A stretch of DNA of 64,000 nt from Paenibacillus sp. MZ04-78.2 (GTDB taxonomy: Bacteria; Bacillota; Bacilli; Paenibacillales; NBRC-103111). The stretch is from positions 119,923 to 183,922 of the forward strand of contig NZ_JANAVJ010000007.1 in assembly GCF_024213375.1 (NCBI RefSeq). Direction: 5' to 3'. The notes beneath the pieces are model-generated. The model made no database searches, was not told the origin of the DNA, and was given only the letters and a program-made list of their open reading frames with translations. The translations under genes were made by a program, and so were the position numbers. Positions 19,793-28,437 of this stretch are shown one piece after another; the first letter of the stretch is position 1, and each line of letters begins with the position of its first letter.

Positions 19793-20350
19793 GTGATTTC
19801 AGTTAACGATTTTAAAACAGGCTTAACCATCGAAGTAGACGGCGATTTGTTCACCGTTGTCGATTTCCAGCACGTTAAACCGGGTAAAGGCGCTGCCTTC
19901 GTCCGTTCCAAGCTGAAAAACCTGCGCAACGGCAACACCGTCGAGCGTACGTTCCGCGCCGGTGAGAACGTGAGCCGCGCTCACATCGAAAACCGTCAAA
20001 TGCAATATCTGTATGCCAGCGGCAAAGAGCATACGTTTATGGATACGGAATCGTTCGACCAGATCAATCTGGAAGATAAGCAAATCAAGTGGGAACTGAA
20101 CTTCCTCAAAGAAAACATGAACATCCACATCATGAGCTACCAAGGCGAGATCCTCGGGATCAACCTGCCGAACAGCGTTGAGCTGAAGGTTATCGAAACT
20201 GAGCCGGGCATCAAAGGCAACACGGCGCAAGGCGCGACCAAGAGCGCGAAAGTCGAAACCGGCTTGAACGTTCACGTGCCGCTCTTCATCAACGAAGGCG
20301 ACGTGCTCTTGATCGACACCCGCGAGGGCCAATACATTTCCCGCGCTTAA
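19793..20350 (+). CDS. efp: Translation elongation factor P
   Basis: 185-aa EF-P, which rescues ribosomes stalled at polyproline. The three OB-like domains are complete. The modification loop [14 protein letters not shown] carries the Lys that is 5-aminopentanol-modified in B. subtilis. The GTG at 19793 has AGGGAGG upstream (19778-19784). Followed by a strong terminator. Confidence 0.97.
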   Translation: MISVNDFKTGLTIEVDGDLFTVVDFQHVKPGKGAAFVRSKLKNLRNGNTVERTFRAGENVSRAHIENRQMQYLYASGKEHTFMDTESFDQINLEDKQIKWELNFLKENMNIHIMSYQGEILGINLPNSVELKVIETEPGIKGNTAQGATKSAKVETGLNVHVPLFINEGDVLLIDTREGQYISRA

Positions 20351-20358
20351 TGAGCGGT

Positions 20359-20397
20359 GGAAAATCCTTACCTTTCTTTGGAGAGGTAAGGATTTTT
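20359..20397 (+). terminator. Terminator after efp
   Basis: Stem AAAATCCTTACCT / AGGTAAGGATTTT with a T run. Ends the yqhR-aroQ-yqhT-efp transcript. Confidence 0.93.
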
Positions 20398-20740
20398 TGT
20401 TGTATGAAGAGACGCTAGGAATTATACAGCATGCTTGTTGAAGAGGATATGTGAACCCTGTTCTGGCGAGAGGGACTCGTATGTTCAAAAGAACAGGTAA
20501 ATCTGACGGTTTAACCGCCGGACAAGATTTTGCTTAAAGAAACTCCGTCTTTGAGACCTTGCTCATACATGATCGTTTCGGCGAGCCCTTGCAGGATATT
20601 GGATTTTCATCCATATTCGTACAGAAACATTTTGGAATCATCGGGTAATTATGTCAAGAGAACACGAAAATAATTTTGATAAACTAAATTTTAGTCGCTA
20701 TAATTGAAGAAAAGTTTAGATTTTTGAAAGGAATAAATGA
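20398..20740 (+). other. Gene-free stretch at the left edge of the accessory interval, with an XRE promoter
   Basis: No gene can be supported. The base composition turns AT-richer than the yqh genes. A promoter for the next gene is visible: TTGATA 20676-20681, a 17-bp spacer and TATAAT 20699-20704. Confidence 0.6.
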
Positions 20741-20953
20741 ATGATAAGCTACAAGCCGTTACAGAAATTACTGATCGATCGAGATATAAAAAAGCAAGAA
20801 TTAATGAAGAGGACAGGGATTTCATCTGCGACCATGGCGAAGTTGAACACCAACGAGTATGTATCATTAGAGGTAATCGATAAAATTTGTGCAGCATTGA
20901 ATTGTCAGCCCGGAGAGTTGCTGGAATATATAGGTGAAGAAGCGAATAAGTAA
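20741..20953 (+). CDS. Small XRE/Cro-type helix-turn-helix regulator
   Basis: 70-aa single-domain regulator. The HTH reads KKQELMKRTGISSATMAKLNTNEYVSLEVIDKICAALNC, followed by CQPGELLEYI, the pattern of the YozG/Cro-like group. RBS AAAGGAA at 20727-20733. Not part of the yqh operon, and no partner gene is clear. Its target is unknown. Confidence 0.85.
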   Translation: MISYKPLQKLLIDRDIKKQELMKRTGISSATMAKLNTNEYVSLEVIDKICAALNCQPGELLEYIGEEANK

Positions 20954-21028
20954 GAAGGAAATTTTCGGAGCAGAACCTGCGGCTCTACATCGGGGTCAGC
21001 ATGAATATTTTCTAAGGTTAATCAGAAG

Positions 21029-21283
21029 ATGAATGAAGACATTTTGCGATATCCAATCGGCCAGTTTAACCCAGTGACGACTACGTCAGAGGAGGAACGT
21101 AAAGCAACGTATGGGTGTTGCCCGGCGGAAGAGCAGAAATTAACGAGGAGACGGCCAAGACGGCCAAGACGGTCATTCGGGAATTTGCTTAAGAAGTTGG
21201 GCAGTGCAAAGGATTTGAAATATTTGGCGGACTGGTGCTTTCCTAAACAATTTCTCGAGTCTGCTCTATGGTCGAAAGGATGA
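21029..21283 (+). pseudogene. Probable remnant of a DinB/YfiT-like gene
   Basis: An 84-codon frame whose first 24 residues (LRYPIGQFNPVTTTSEEER) look like the start of YfiT/DinB-type metal-dependent hydrolases. After that the sequence becomes Arg-rich (RRRPRRPRR) and unlike that family. A neighbouring frame reads EINEETAKTAKTVIREF, suggesting fusion of two decayed pieces. No convincing RBS. Probably not functional. Confidence 0.4.
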
Positions 21284-21380
21284 TATAAGCCATGTAAGAC
21301 TGTGCGGGGAATAAAGACTACGCTGCATTCGCGCGGCGGAACCTCGGAAAACGTTACGAATCAAGTAAGGGAGGACAATA

Positions 21381-21953
21381 ATGGATATCCATCAATCCAT
21401 TTTACGAAGATTGCTGCCTGACGATAAGGAGCTTTTAATTACATCTTCTGATGAAATAATAGATCACGTCGCTTCAAATATGTACAGCCGGGAAAACATT
21501 CAACTCAAGGATGAAGAGGTTTTCTTCAAGCTTCCGGCTCTACTTCGGGACATTGTGCTGCTCGTCGATTTCGATACGGAACTAAATATGAACGGCATGC
21601 TGGGATTTTTGGAAAACTCGACCGGAAAATATCTTAACGAGACAATCGAAGTGCTGGAGCGCATCGGAGCGGTTCATGATGCGAACGCATTGATAGACAT
21701 CAAACGGATTCTTGAAGACTACAATTTGAGCACCGGGCGGCTGCATCGCAATCTGCAGGACTTGGAGCTGTATGAAATCAATCATTTCGAGCAAGCCCAT
21801 GCTAATGTGGATGATGAATTTTTCGCAAAAATCCAGTACGCCGCTGAGAAATTAACTATTGATAGTCAGGAAGATAATATATTCAATCATCTAATTGCCT
21901 ATATCAAGGCTAATAAAAAGAGCTTCTTCGAAGACGTGCAGGCTATTCGGTGA
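21381..21953 (+). CDS. DUF4375 (DMP19-like) protein
   Basis: 190-aa soluble, acidic, mainly helical protein. The segment LLRDIVLLVDFDTELNMNGM, followed by LENSTGKY and ETIEVLERIGA (about 50-95), matches the DUF4375/DMP19 pattern, where an acidic helix is followed by NGG(F/L) and a helix with ETxxALxxIGA. DMP19-like proteins are known as DNA mimics in Neisseria, and the family is frequent among immunity proteins. RBS GGGAGG at 21369-21374. It precedes the SUKH-like gene by 23 bases. Confidence 0.6.
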   Translation: MDIHQSILRRLLPDDKELLITSSDEIIDHVASNMYSRENIQLKDEEVFFKLPALLRDIVLLVDFDTELNMNGMLGFLENSTGKYLNETIEVLERIGAVHDANALIDIKRILEDYNLSTGRLHRNLQDLELYEINHFEQAHANVDDEFFAKIQYAAEKLTIDSQEDNIFNHLIAYIKANKKSFFEDVQAIR

Positions 21954-21976
21954 CTTAACGAAAAAGGAAGAAAAGG

Positions 21977-22750
21977 ATGGATTCCATGCCGATTGACAAA
22001 CAAAGCTTGATCGACCAATTGACCAAACTGGCGTCCTGCGAGCTTTCTCCCGAAGACTGGATGACCTGGTGGAACGATCACGACGAGCAGTTGCAAGTGT
22101 TCTTGAGCAGAGGCGACTATTTGCGAATCAAACCCCGCACTCACGGCATGCGCTGGGTATCTATACTGGCCAGTCAAAATGGCGCCGTTCAATATTTGGA
22201 AAGCAACAACATTCCATTCGCCAAATCCGATCGGTATCAGGAGAACTACAAGAAAGAGCTGGACGAATTCGTCAAGGCGAAAAAGGAACGAAATAAACGG
22301 AAATGGAAGCAGTTGCAGGAGGAGCACCCCCGGCTTATCGAAGCGTATCCCAAATTTGCAAATTCGTTAAAAAACGGTTTTTCCGAAGACGACAGCTTCG
22401 AAGCGAACGCAACCATCCAGGATATAAAAGAATGCGAGCGTTTGATGAACATTCAGTTGCCCCAAGACGTGGCTAATTTTTTCCTGACCGTTTCGCGAAT
22501 TTCATTGGAAGGTATTCAAATTGTACTGGGCGATGTGTATATGCTCGATTTGTCAGGCAAACGATATGGCGTCCTCGGCGAGTTTTGGAAAGAAGCGGAC
22601 GGAGATTTGATTCTGTTCGATGGCTCCGGGAGTAATACCGCTACGACCTTCTACTATTACGCCCATGAGGAGAATAAAGTGAAACCGCTCGCCAAGAGCC
22701 CGGAAGAACTTATGGAAAAAGTGTTTGCCCGTTACCTTCGAAGCCTATAG
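21977..22750 (+). CDS. SUKH/SMI1-KNR4-like protein
   Basis: 257-aa protein. The C-terminal half (about 135-257) looks like a SUKH (SMI1/KNR4) domain: ECERLMNIQLPQDVANFFLT near its start, then DLILFDGSGSN and YYYAHEENKVKPLAKSPEEL. SUKH proteins commonly give immunity to contact-dependent toxins. The N-terminal half has a basic coiled region (KKERNKRKWKQLQEEH). No toxin gene lies nearby. ATG at 21986 is an alternative start. Confidence 0.6.
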   Translation: MDSMPIDKQSLIDQLTKLASCELSPEDWMTWWNDHDEQLQVFLSRGDYLRIKPRTHGMRWVSILASQNGAVQYLESNNIPFAKSDRYQENYKKELDEFVKAKKERNKRKWKQLQEEHPRLIEAYPKFANSLKNGFSEDDSFEANATIQDIKECERLMNIQLPQDVANFFLTVSRISLEGIQIVLGDVYMLDLSGKRYGVLGEFWKEADGDLILFDGSGSNTATTFYYYAHEENKVKPLAKSPEELMEKVFARYLRSL

Positions 22751-22805
22751 ATACTATCGTCTTTAGTTCAACTCATATAGAAAATATCTGCTTGGAGGTT
22801 CGATC

Positions 22806-23360
22806 ATGGAAGAGATAAAGCTGCAATCGACTACCGTAAAGCTACTCCTAGGAGATATTACAAAAATAGCCGCGGATGTCATCGTGAATGCCGCGAATAC
22901 AAGTTTGCTTGGCGGTGGCGGGGTTGACGGAGCCATTCATAGAGCCGGCGGCAAGCAGATTTTGGAGGAATGCAGGAAGATCAGAGATCAGCAGGGCGGC
23001 TGCCAGATCGGAGAAGCCGTTGTGACGACAGCGGGAAATTTACCGGCGTCATTTGTGATTCACACCGTAGGACCAGTGTGGAACGGCGGAAAGAGCGGCG
23101 AGGAACAGAAGTTGATGAACTGCTATGTAAATACATTGAATTTGGCCGGCAAAAATCATGCCCGCAGTATCGCTTTTCCTAATATCAGCACCGGCATTTA
23201 TCGATTTCCGAAGGCTTTGGCGGCTAAAATTGCATTAGAGGCAGTATCCAATTTCATCCGTAGCCATCACGAGTCGAGTCTAGAGCAGATTTTGTTCGTC
23301 TGCTTCGATGAGGAAAATTACCGGATTTATCGGGAGCGTTTGCGGGAGTATGTGACATAA
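22806..23360 (+). CDS. Macrodomain protein, O-acetyl-ADP-ribose deacetylase-like
   Basis: 184-aa stand-alone macrodomain of the YmdB/MacroD class. The ADP-ribose site motifs are intact: GDITKIAADVIVNAANTSLLGGGGVDGAIHRAGG near the N-terminus, IHTVGPVW and FPNISTGIYRFP. It probably hydrolyses O-acetyl-ADP-ribose or removes ADP-ribose from proteins. RBS GGAGG at 22795-22799. It stands beside immunity-type genes, which would fit protection from ADP-ribosylating toxins, but this is inference. Confidence 0.9.
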   Translation: MEEIKLQSTTVKLLLGDITKIAADVIVNAANTSLLGGGGVDGAIHRAGGKQILEECRKIRDQQGGCQIGEAVVTTAGNLPASFVIHTVGPVWNGGKSGEEQKLMNCYVNTLNLAGKNHARSIAFPNISTGIYRFPKALAAKIALEAVSNFIRSHHESSLEQILFVCFDEENYRIYRERLREYVT

Positions 23361-23509
23361 AAGAATTTAGAGTTTTCGGAAAAGATGGGAAGGAAGTGCA
23401 TGGAAGTTTGAAGCGGTAATGAATAATGGTGCTACAGTTGATGGAAATTTGCTGTGCGACGAGTGCTTGCCAGAAGACCATAGATGGTCGTTTTAGCTAT
23501 AGGTTAAGG

Positions 23510-24106
23510 TTAGTCGCCGTCAATTAATTGGATGTCCATGCAATTGAGCAAAGATATCGCTTCGGGCAGTGTAAATTTGGCTTTCCGGATTGGATTGAGT
23601 CCCGGGTCGATCATGTAGTTCGTTGCAAAGGAGAAGTCCGCGGCCGTCAAGTTCGTCCGGTCAAATAGACTTTCGGAGAAATCCGTAGAGCTCATGTTCG
23701 CTTCCGTAAGGTCGGCTTCCCTGAAATCTACGTTCTTTGCCGTGCATCTTGTGATTACGCACTTCGGCAGCGTCAGTCCGATGAAAGTGGAATGACTTAG
23801 GGTGCATTCTTCGAACCGCAGCAGACCGGACCCGATTTTTCGGGGCGGAGTCATCTCGGACCAGTTGATACCGATCAACTTGGAATGGGTGAAGGAAACC
23901 TGGGAGAAATCGCTGTCGAGTACTTGAATTAAACTTAAATTACAGTTCTCAAAGGTACATCCCGAAAATTTGCAGTCTTTAAAGACCGTCTCGCTGAAAT
24001 CGCATTTGGTAAATGTGCAATCGTAGAACCGGACCGAGGTTACTTCCTTCTGCGAGTATTGGGCCTCCAAAAAGTGCTCATCGTAATATTCTTCTTCTAT
24101 AAACAA
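23510..24106 (-). CDS. Pentapeptide-repeat protein
   Basis: 198-aa protein made largely of pentapeptide repeats A(D/N)LXX: CTFTKCDFSETVFKDCKFSG and following, then VDFREADLTEANMSSTDFSES. This gives a right-handed square beta helix like Qnr or McbG, which mimic B-DNA and protect gyrase. Whether this one does is unknown. TTG start at 24106, with AGGAACG some 12 bases upstream. Located alone on the minus strand. Confidence 0.88.
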   Translation of the reverse strand: MFIEEEYYDEHFLEAQYSQKEVTSVRFYDCTFTKCDFSETVFKDCKFSGCTFENCNLSLIQVLDSDFSQVSFTHSKLIGINWSEMTPPRKIGSGLLRFEECTLSHSTFIGLTLPKCVITRCTAKNVDFREADLTEANMSSTDFSESLFDRTNLTAADFSFATNYMIDPGLNPIRKAKFTLPEAISLLNCMDIQLIDGD

Positions 24107-24268
24107 AACGCATCACGTTCCTTAGAGGTGATTGGATCATAATTCTTCCCCAGTATACCATACTTTAGTCCATCTGGAGCAGACGGCTCTTTTGTATTAA
24201 TATGGAATTGTTTGGATTGCACGTATGCCAATCGCGCAAGCGGTTTGTTTGAACAGCGATCGGTCAGC

Positions 24269-24853
24269 TTATAAAAAGATAGAGATTGCGCTGTACAGCA
24301 GTAATAACCCCATGGCGATATGAAAGGGCTGTTCGTAGTTGGACAAAAACTTTTGAAACAACGAACCGAACACCGCCCACATGAACGTTGACAAGAATCC
24401 GACAAACGCAAGCAGCATGGAAAAGAGCAGCAAGCTAAGGCCGGACTTGTAGAACGGAATGACGAAGGTGGAGATGGCCGTGATCCCGTACAAAATCCCC
24501 TTGGGGTTAATAAATTGCAAAATAAATCCCGTAAAGAACGAGTTTAATGTGTCGGTAACTTGTTCTTTATTTTGCGTTTTATGAACTTTCATAATTTTGA
24601 AGGCGAGATAGGCCATATACAGACTCCCCAACAGGTTCATCACGATTTGAATCCGCGGGATATAGTTGTATAAAACCAGATTGAAAAAGCTGGACAACAG
24701 CATAATAGCAAAAAATCCGACGGTGACGCCAAAAATAAACCGAAATGTTTTTCTTAGCCCGTATTTATTCGCGTTGGACATCGCCATGATGTTATTGGGG
24801 CCGGGCGTGAAGCTCGTCGCTATGATGTACGACAGGAAAGGAAGGATAAGCAT
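24269..24853 (-). CDS. LysE-family amino-acid exporter
   Basis: 194-aa membrane protein with about six helices. The LysE/RhtB signature FTPGPNNIMAMSNANKYGLR is near the N-terminus, with INPKGILYGITAISTF mid-protein. It likely exports an amino acid or derivative. ATG at 24853 has GAGG 8 bases upstream; a GTG at 24862 is possible. Confidence 0.88.
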   Translation of the reverse strand: MLILPFLSYIIATSFTPGPNNIMAMSNANKYGLRKTFRFIFGVTVGFFAIMLLSSFFNLVLYNYIPRIQIVMNLLGSLYMAYLAFKIMKVHKTQNKEQVTDTLNSFFTGFILQFINPKGILYGITAISTFVIPFYKSGLSLLLFSMLLAFVGFLSTFMWAVFGSLFQKFLSNYEQPFHIAMGLLLLYSAISIFL

Positions 24854-25167
24854 AATTCGCACCTCTATGTATGTTATAGTGAATTAATCGTATGTTATGA
24901 CATATATTCGTGCGTTATGATTATACAACAATAAGGTTATATTGCACAACCGTCATTTCAAGGGAGTTTGCATGCGTTTTTTTGTGGGCGTTTGAACAGG
25001 ATGGACGGAACTTTGGAGCTGGGCACGGGCCGACGATCAGGGGACAGTGGATATGGCGGAGTATGGAATCCGGGCCGAAGCAGCGGCTGCTGCGGCCCGC
25101 GAAGCGTGGTGGACTGCACTGAGCTTTTCGCAAAGAAACCTTGCCTGATGGGGCAAGGTTTTTCTTA
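24854..25167. other. Intergenic region between two minus-strand genes, with terminator
   Basis: A bidirectional terminator AAACCTTGCC / GGCAAGGTTT lies at 25136-25161 and ends the oxidoreductase gene. The rest (24900-25130) has no supported gene; the 24990-25120 part is GC-richer than its surroundings and may be a remnant. Confidence 0.6.
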
Positions 25168-25728
25168 TCATTCGTATTCGCGACCCAACTGATAAGCGCG
25201 TTCCAACAAACTCGCAATATGCTCCTTCGATTCCGATAGGGTGTCGCATAGTAGCTCAACCCTGGATTCCTGCACGCGGGCGTAGCCGGAAACCGCTACA
25301 TTGAGATAGTGCGTCAGCATCTCCTCGCGGTTGTATTTTGACACATGCTCTTGATCCCCGCCGGTCAGGCAGATCCACAGCACTTTTTTATTACTCACTT
25401 TCCCGAACAGCCCCATGTTCCATACTTTGTCCAAGTACCCTTTAAGCATCGCAGGCACGCTGTACTGCCATAACGGGAACACGAAAACAAGCGTGTCCGC
25501 CGCTAGAATCCGGTCCATTTCCTTGCGAACCTCGGGAGGGTAGATTTTGTCCGGATTGATCCAATCTTTCTCATCTTCAGCCGTATATATAGGATTGAAT
25601 CCGTCGTGGTACAAGTCCAACAGATCGACTTCATGGTTGTTTTGCTTCAAGCCTTCCATAAAACGGTTCATTACAGCGTGCGTAAGCGAATTTTGGCGGG
25701 GATGAGTAACGGTGACAAGAGCTCTCAT
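25168..25728 (-). CDS. Flavodoxin-fold NAD(P)H-dependent oxidoreductase (quinone reductase-like)
   Basis: 186-aa protein of the NQO/MdaB/KefF-like family. The FMN loop THPRQNSLTHAVMNRF is at the N-terminus, and FVFPLWQYSVPAMLKGYLDKVW and LTGGDQEHVSKYN are family landmarks. It probably reduces quinones or electrophiles by two electrons. It is divergent from an HxlR regulator, a common pairing for electrophile-stress reductases. Confidence 0.9.
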   Translation of the reverse strand: MRALVTVTHPRQNSLTHAVMNRFMEGLKQNNHEVDLLDLYHDGFNPIYTAEDEKDWINPDKIYPPEVRKEMDRILAADTLVFVFPLWQYSVPAMLKGYLDKVWNMGLFGKVSNKKVLWICLTGGDQEHVSKYNREEMLTHYLNVAVSGYARVQESRVELLCDTLSESKEHIASLLERAYQLGREYE

Positions 25729-25839
25729 AGGTTAACGACCTTCCTTTATGTATTTCCCGGCGGCTTCAACGGATAACGGTTCGATGCGGTAGTCAATGGC
25801 CGGTTACAGATGTTATTATGGAGGATATAAAATATAGTG

Positions 25840-25890
25840 TGAAGTACGCACTTCAAAGTGCAGTAGGCACCTTCAGGTACTGTAGTATCC
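25840..25890 (+). promoter_or_regulatory. Candidate HxlR operator region
   Basis: The space between the divergent reductase and HxlR genes contains TACTGTAGTA (25878-25887, a near-palindrome of the TACT-AGTA type known for YodB/CatR regulators) and related pieces (GTACGCACTT, AAAGTGC). Probably controls one or both genes. Confidence 0.4.
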
Positions 25891-25935
25891 TTTTTATACT
25901 GATCTATTACCTTGGGCAGGCGGGAGAGTGTAACC

Positions 25936-26304
25936 TTGAAGAAATATCGCATTGGAGTAGAGGTCACGCTGGAAGTCATCGGGGGAAAATGGAAAAGCAT
26001 CATCCTATACCATTTGACAACCGGCAAAAAGCGCACCAATGAGCTGAGAAGATTAATTCCCGATATCACCCAAAAGATGCTGACACAGCAGCTTCGTGAG
26101 CTCGAAAAGGATGGCATCATCCACCGAATTGTTTACCATGAAATCCCTCCCAAAGTGGAGTATGAGCTTAGCGAATACGGTTGGAGCCTGAAAACGGTTC
26201 TGAAAAGCTTTTGTTTATGGGGAGAAAAGCATTTGGATAAAGTTTATGGAGACAGATCGGCCGTCTTGGATGATTGTCCGGACTATACCTATGAGCACAT
26301 TTAA
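25936..26304 (+). CDS. HxlR-family transcriptional regulator
   Basis: 122-aa winged-helix regulator. The family core GGKWKSIILYHLTTGKKRTNELRRLIPDITQKMLTQQLRELE and GIIHRIVYHEIPPKVEYELSEYG is intact. There is one Cys near residue 94 (SFCLWGE) and one near the end (DDCPDY), not the N-terminal Cys of YodB. TTG start at 25936 follows GGGAGAG by 7 bases. Presumably controls the divergent oxidoreductase. Confidence 0.88.
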   Translation: MKKYRIGVEVTLEVIGGKWKSIILYHLTTGKKRTNELRRLIPDITQKMLTQQLRELEKDGIIHRIVYHEIPPKVEYELSEYGWSLKTVLKSFCLWGEKHLDKVYGDRSAVLDDCPDYTYEHI

Positions 26305-26710
26305 CGAGAGCTCCGCACGGCGATGGAGAGCCCGGATTGCTTATACCGTAGCCGTTTTCGCTGCTATGGCGTTGGGCTTAGGGTCCAGAGCGTTCGCCGA
26401 CCATTTGCCTGTCTTCGTAGTTGATCATTTTGGCGATGCATTGTGGGCCTCCATGATTTACTTTGGTTTTCGCGTATGCTTTGTACATAAGAAGATTTCT
26501 TTCGCGTTGTGGTGCAGCCTCGCGTTTTGCTTTGCGATCGAGTTCAGCCAGCTGTACCAGGCTGGTTGGATCAATCGGATCCGGGAAACCACCCTTGGGG
26601 TGCTGGTATTGGGAAAAGGCTTTTTGACGGCGGACCTCGTGCGGTATAGCGCGGGAATTGCCGTCTCTTCCCTGCTCGACATGGCTTGGCATTGGCGCAA
26701 GCGCTCGTGA
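26291..26710 (+). CDS. DUF2809 membrane protein
   Basis: 139-aa protein with about four membrane helices. The family pattern LGLGSRAFADHLPVFVVDHFGDALWA and FAIEFSQLYQAGWINRIRETTLG is clear. Function is not known. Start at 26291 overlaps the HxlR gene end by 14 bases, so they are co-transcribed. Confidence 0.8.
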   Translation: MSTFNESSARRWRARIAYTVAVFAAMALGLGSRAFADHLPVFVVDHFGDALWASMIYFGFRVCFVHKKISFALWCSLAFCFAIEFSQLYQAGWINRIRETTLGVLVLGKGFLTADLVRYSAGIAVSSLLDMAWHWRKRS

Positions 26711-26732
26711 TTTTGACGGATGTCCGCCCGGG

Positions 26733-26813
26733 ATGTCGGATGAAAGCTTCGCGCACGACACGGCGATGATCGAGAGCGACTTGCGAACGCTAAAGCGAAT
26801 CATGGAAAAGTAG
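26733..26813 (+). other. Short open frame, likely gene remnant
   Basis: A 26-codon frame (DTAMIESDLRTLKRIMEK at its end) in the 210-base gap before the next gene. The reading continues upstream without a start (DFDGCPPGMSDE), so it resembles the C-terminal tail of a lost gene. No RBS. Confidence 0.25.
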
Positions 26814-26921
26814 TTTTTTTGAACGGGGAATAACCGCGAATCGATGCATGATGGGTCAATGAGCGGTTTTTCTTTTTGCATAAGGGCATGGTACAACGGA
26901 TAGTAAAGGGGTCACGATGTT

Positions 26922-27566
26922 ATGTATGAACTGTCGCGGGATCAATTTTATAAGATTGCGCCCCTTCTTGAAAATGGTCATCCTCATCCGGAGGTTCAGT
27001 CCATTGTAGAAAACAATAATCCGGGGTGGATATTTACCGATCGAATCGACTCGCCAAGAACTGCCTTAGTTTGGAACAAGGGGATGAAAGGATTTTACCT
27101 TATCGGAGACGAATCCAATGATGCTTTTACCGACAAGCTTGATGGCTTTATTGGAAACAGTATTGCGCCGAGGATGAGGGAACTTGGCATGAACTATTTT
27201 GAAGTTTCGGGCCATCATGATCGATGGAGCCTGAATTCGTTATTTGCTGCGAGGGAACTGCATCTATGGGATCAAATTGTGTACATGTTATCCTATTCTG
27301 ATGCGCCTGCTATAGATTTTTCTAGTGATGGTAGTTTCCGGACCGTTAATTTACGATCACAAGAATGGAGAAATCAAGATTTCCTCAACCGGGAATTTGT
27401 GTATGCTCACATGGACCAGTTCTGGGAAACGCAAGAGGATTTTTATAATAAAGGTTACGGTTGCGCCGCAATTGAAGGTACTACAATGATCGGTGTTTGC
27501 TACTCCAGCTTGGTCGATTTTTTCTTAAAATTTAAACAGGAAACGGGGAACTTCGATGCGCGATAA
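26922..27566 (+). pseudogene. GNAT acetyltransferase gene truncated at its 3' end
   Basis: 214 codons. Residues 1-195 match the GNAT_acetyltran type (about 260 aa): the N-terminal half, then FVYAHMDQFWETQEDFYNKGYGCAAIEGTTMIGVCYSS. The family then needs the acetyl-CoA loop (RxxGxA) and the last strands. These are absent; the frame ends in an unrelated tail (DFFLKFKQETGNFDAR) that runs into the HAD gene. A deletion has likely joined the two. Probably inactive. Confidence 0.6.
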
Positions 27567-28212
27567 CCGCAAATATAAAGGCATTATTTTCGATATGGAC
27601 AATACGCTGCTGCAATCCCGCATTGATTTTGCGGTGATGAAGGAAGACATCTGCCGGCATTTGGTCGGGCACGGTATTTTGACGGAGCGGTTCCCGCTCC
27701 ATGAGCATACGACATCCACCATGCTCGAACACGCCAAGCAAGCCGGTATGGACCAAGCCTTATACCTCTCCTGCCTGAACATTGCGGAAAAGCATGAAGT
27801 GCGCGGGATGGAAGGCGCGGGGCTGGAGAAAGGCGTGCCGGAGCTGATCGAATCGTTGCAGGGCAAGTTCGTATTGGTCGTGGTCACGAACAACTCGCTT
27901 TCCGCCGCCCTGAAGGCGCTCGAAGTAACGGGAATCAAGTCTTATTTCGACTCCATTATCGGCAGAGAGCAGATGGAAGCGCTGAAGCCGTCCCCTTCCG
28001 GTTTTACGTATGCCTTGAATCAATTCCGCGCCATTGCGGCGGACGAATGGATATCGGTAGGCGATTCATGGATTGACGGCAAAGCATCGGCCGGAGCCGG
28101 CATTCCGTTTATCAGCTACAGGACGAGCATGGAAGCGATGATGGATAAAGGGGTTCGGCCGATCGCGAGAATCGGCCATATTTCGGAGGTTCAGGATTGG
28201 ATATACGGATGA
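27556..28212 (+). CDS. HAD-superfamily hydrolase
   Basis: 218-aa haloacid-dehalogenase-type phosphatase. Motif I is FDMDNTLLQ, motif II VVTNN, motif III Lys in ALKPSPSGF and motif IV VGDSWIDGKASAGAG. The helical cap lies between motifs I and II. Likely a phosphatase for a small phosphorylated metabolite such as phosphoglycolate, substrate unknown. Its stop overlaps a small downstream frame (ATGA at 28209-28212). Confidence 0.88.
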   Translation: MRDNRKYKGIIFDMDNTLLQSRIDFAVMKEDICRHLVGHGILTERFPLHEHTTSTMLEHAKQAGMDQALYLSCLNIAEKHEVRGMEGAGLEKGVPELIESLQGKFVLVVVTNNSLSAALKALEVTGIKSYFDSIIGREQMEALKPSPSGFTYALNQFRAIAADEWISVGDSWIDGKASAGAGIPFISYRTSMEAMMDKGVRPIARIGHISEVQDWIYG

Positions 28213-28322
28213 ACATGATGCTGACCGTGACGGAAGTGACCGAAAAGACGCAGGAGCAGGCAAGACGGATCGTTTGCGCGGGGTTGGAGGAAAGATTCGG
28301 GGAACGTTCTATTTTGTTATGA
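28209..28322 (+). pseudogene. N-terminal fragment of a GNAT acetyltransferase
   Basis: A 37-codon frame (LTVTEVTEKTQEQARRIV then CAGLEERFG) that looks like the first helix of a GNAT protein, cut off by a stop at 28320-28322. It overlaps the HAD gene by ATGA, so the intact ancestor was probably coupled to it. Remnant. Confidence 0.45.
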
Positions 28323-28379
28323 ATGGTGGTTGGCATGGGGGAGACCGCGATTCCCCCTCCACCTACCGCTGAAAAACAT

Positions 28380-28409
28380 ACCGGCTTGCTGCGGCAAGGC
28401 GGTTTTTGT
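28380..28409. terminator. Terminator between the HAD operon and the Mur-ligase gene
   Basis: ACCGGCTTGC / GCAAGGCGGT stem-loop with TTTTT on the plus strand. Converging genes share it. Confidence 0.8.
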
Positions 28410-28437
28410 GCATGCGCCGGGACTTGCCAGTTCTGTC

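Noticed and set aside
21029..21283. Intact small gene
   Set aside because: Only the first 24 residues resemble a family; the rest is Arg-rich and a second frame shows unrelated remnants.
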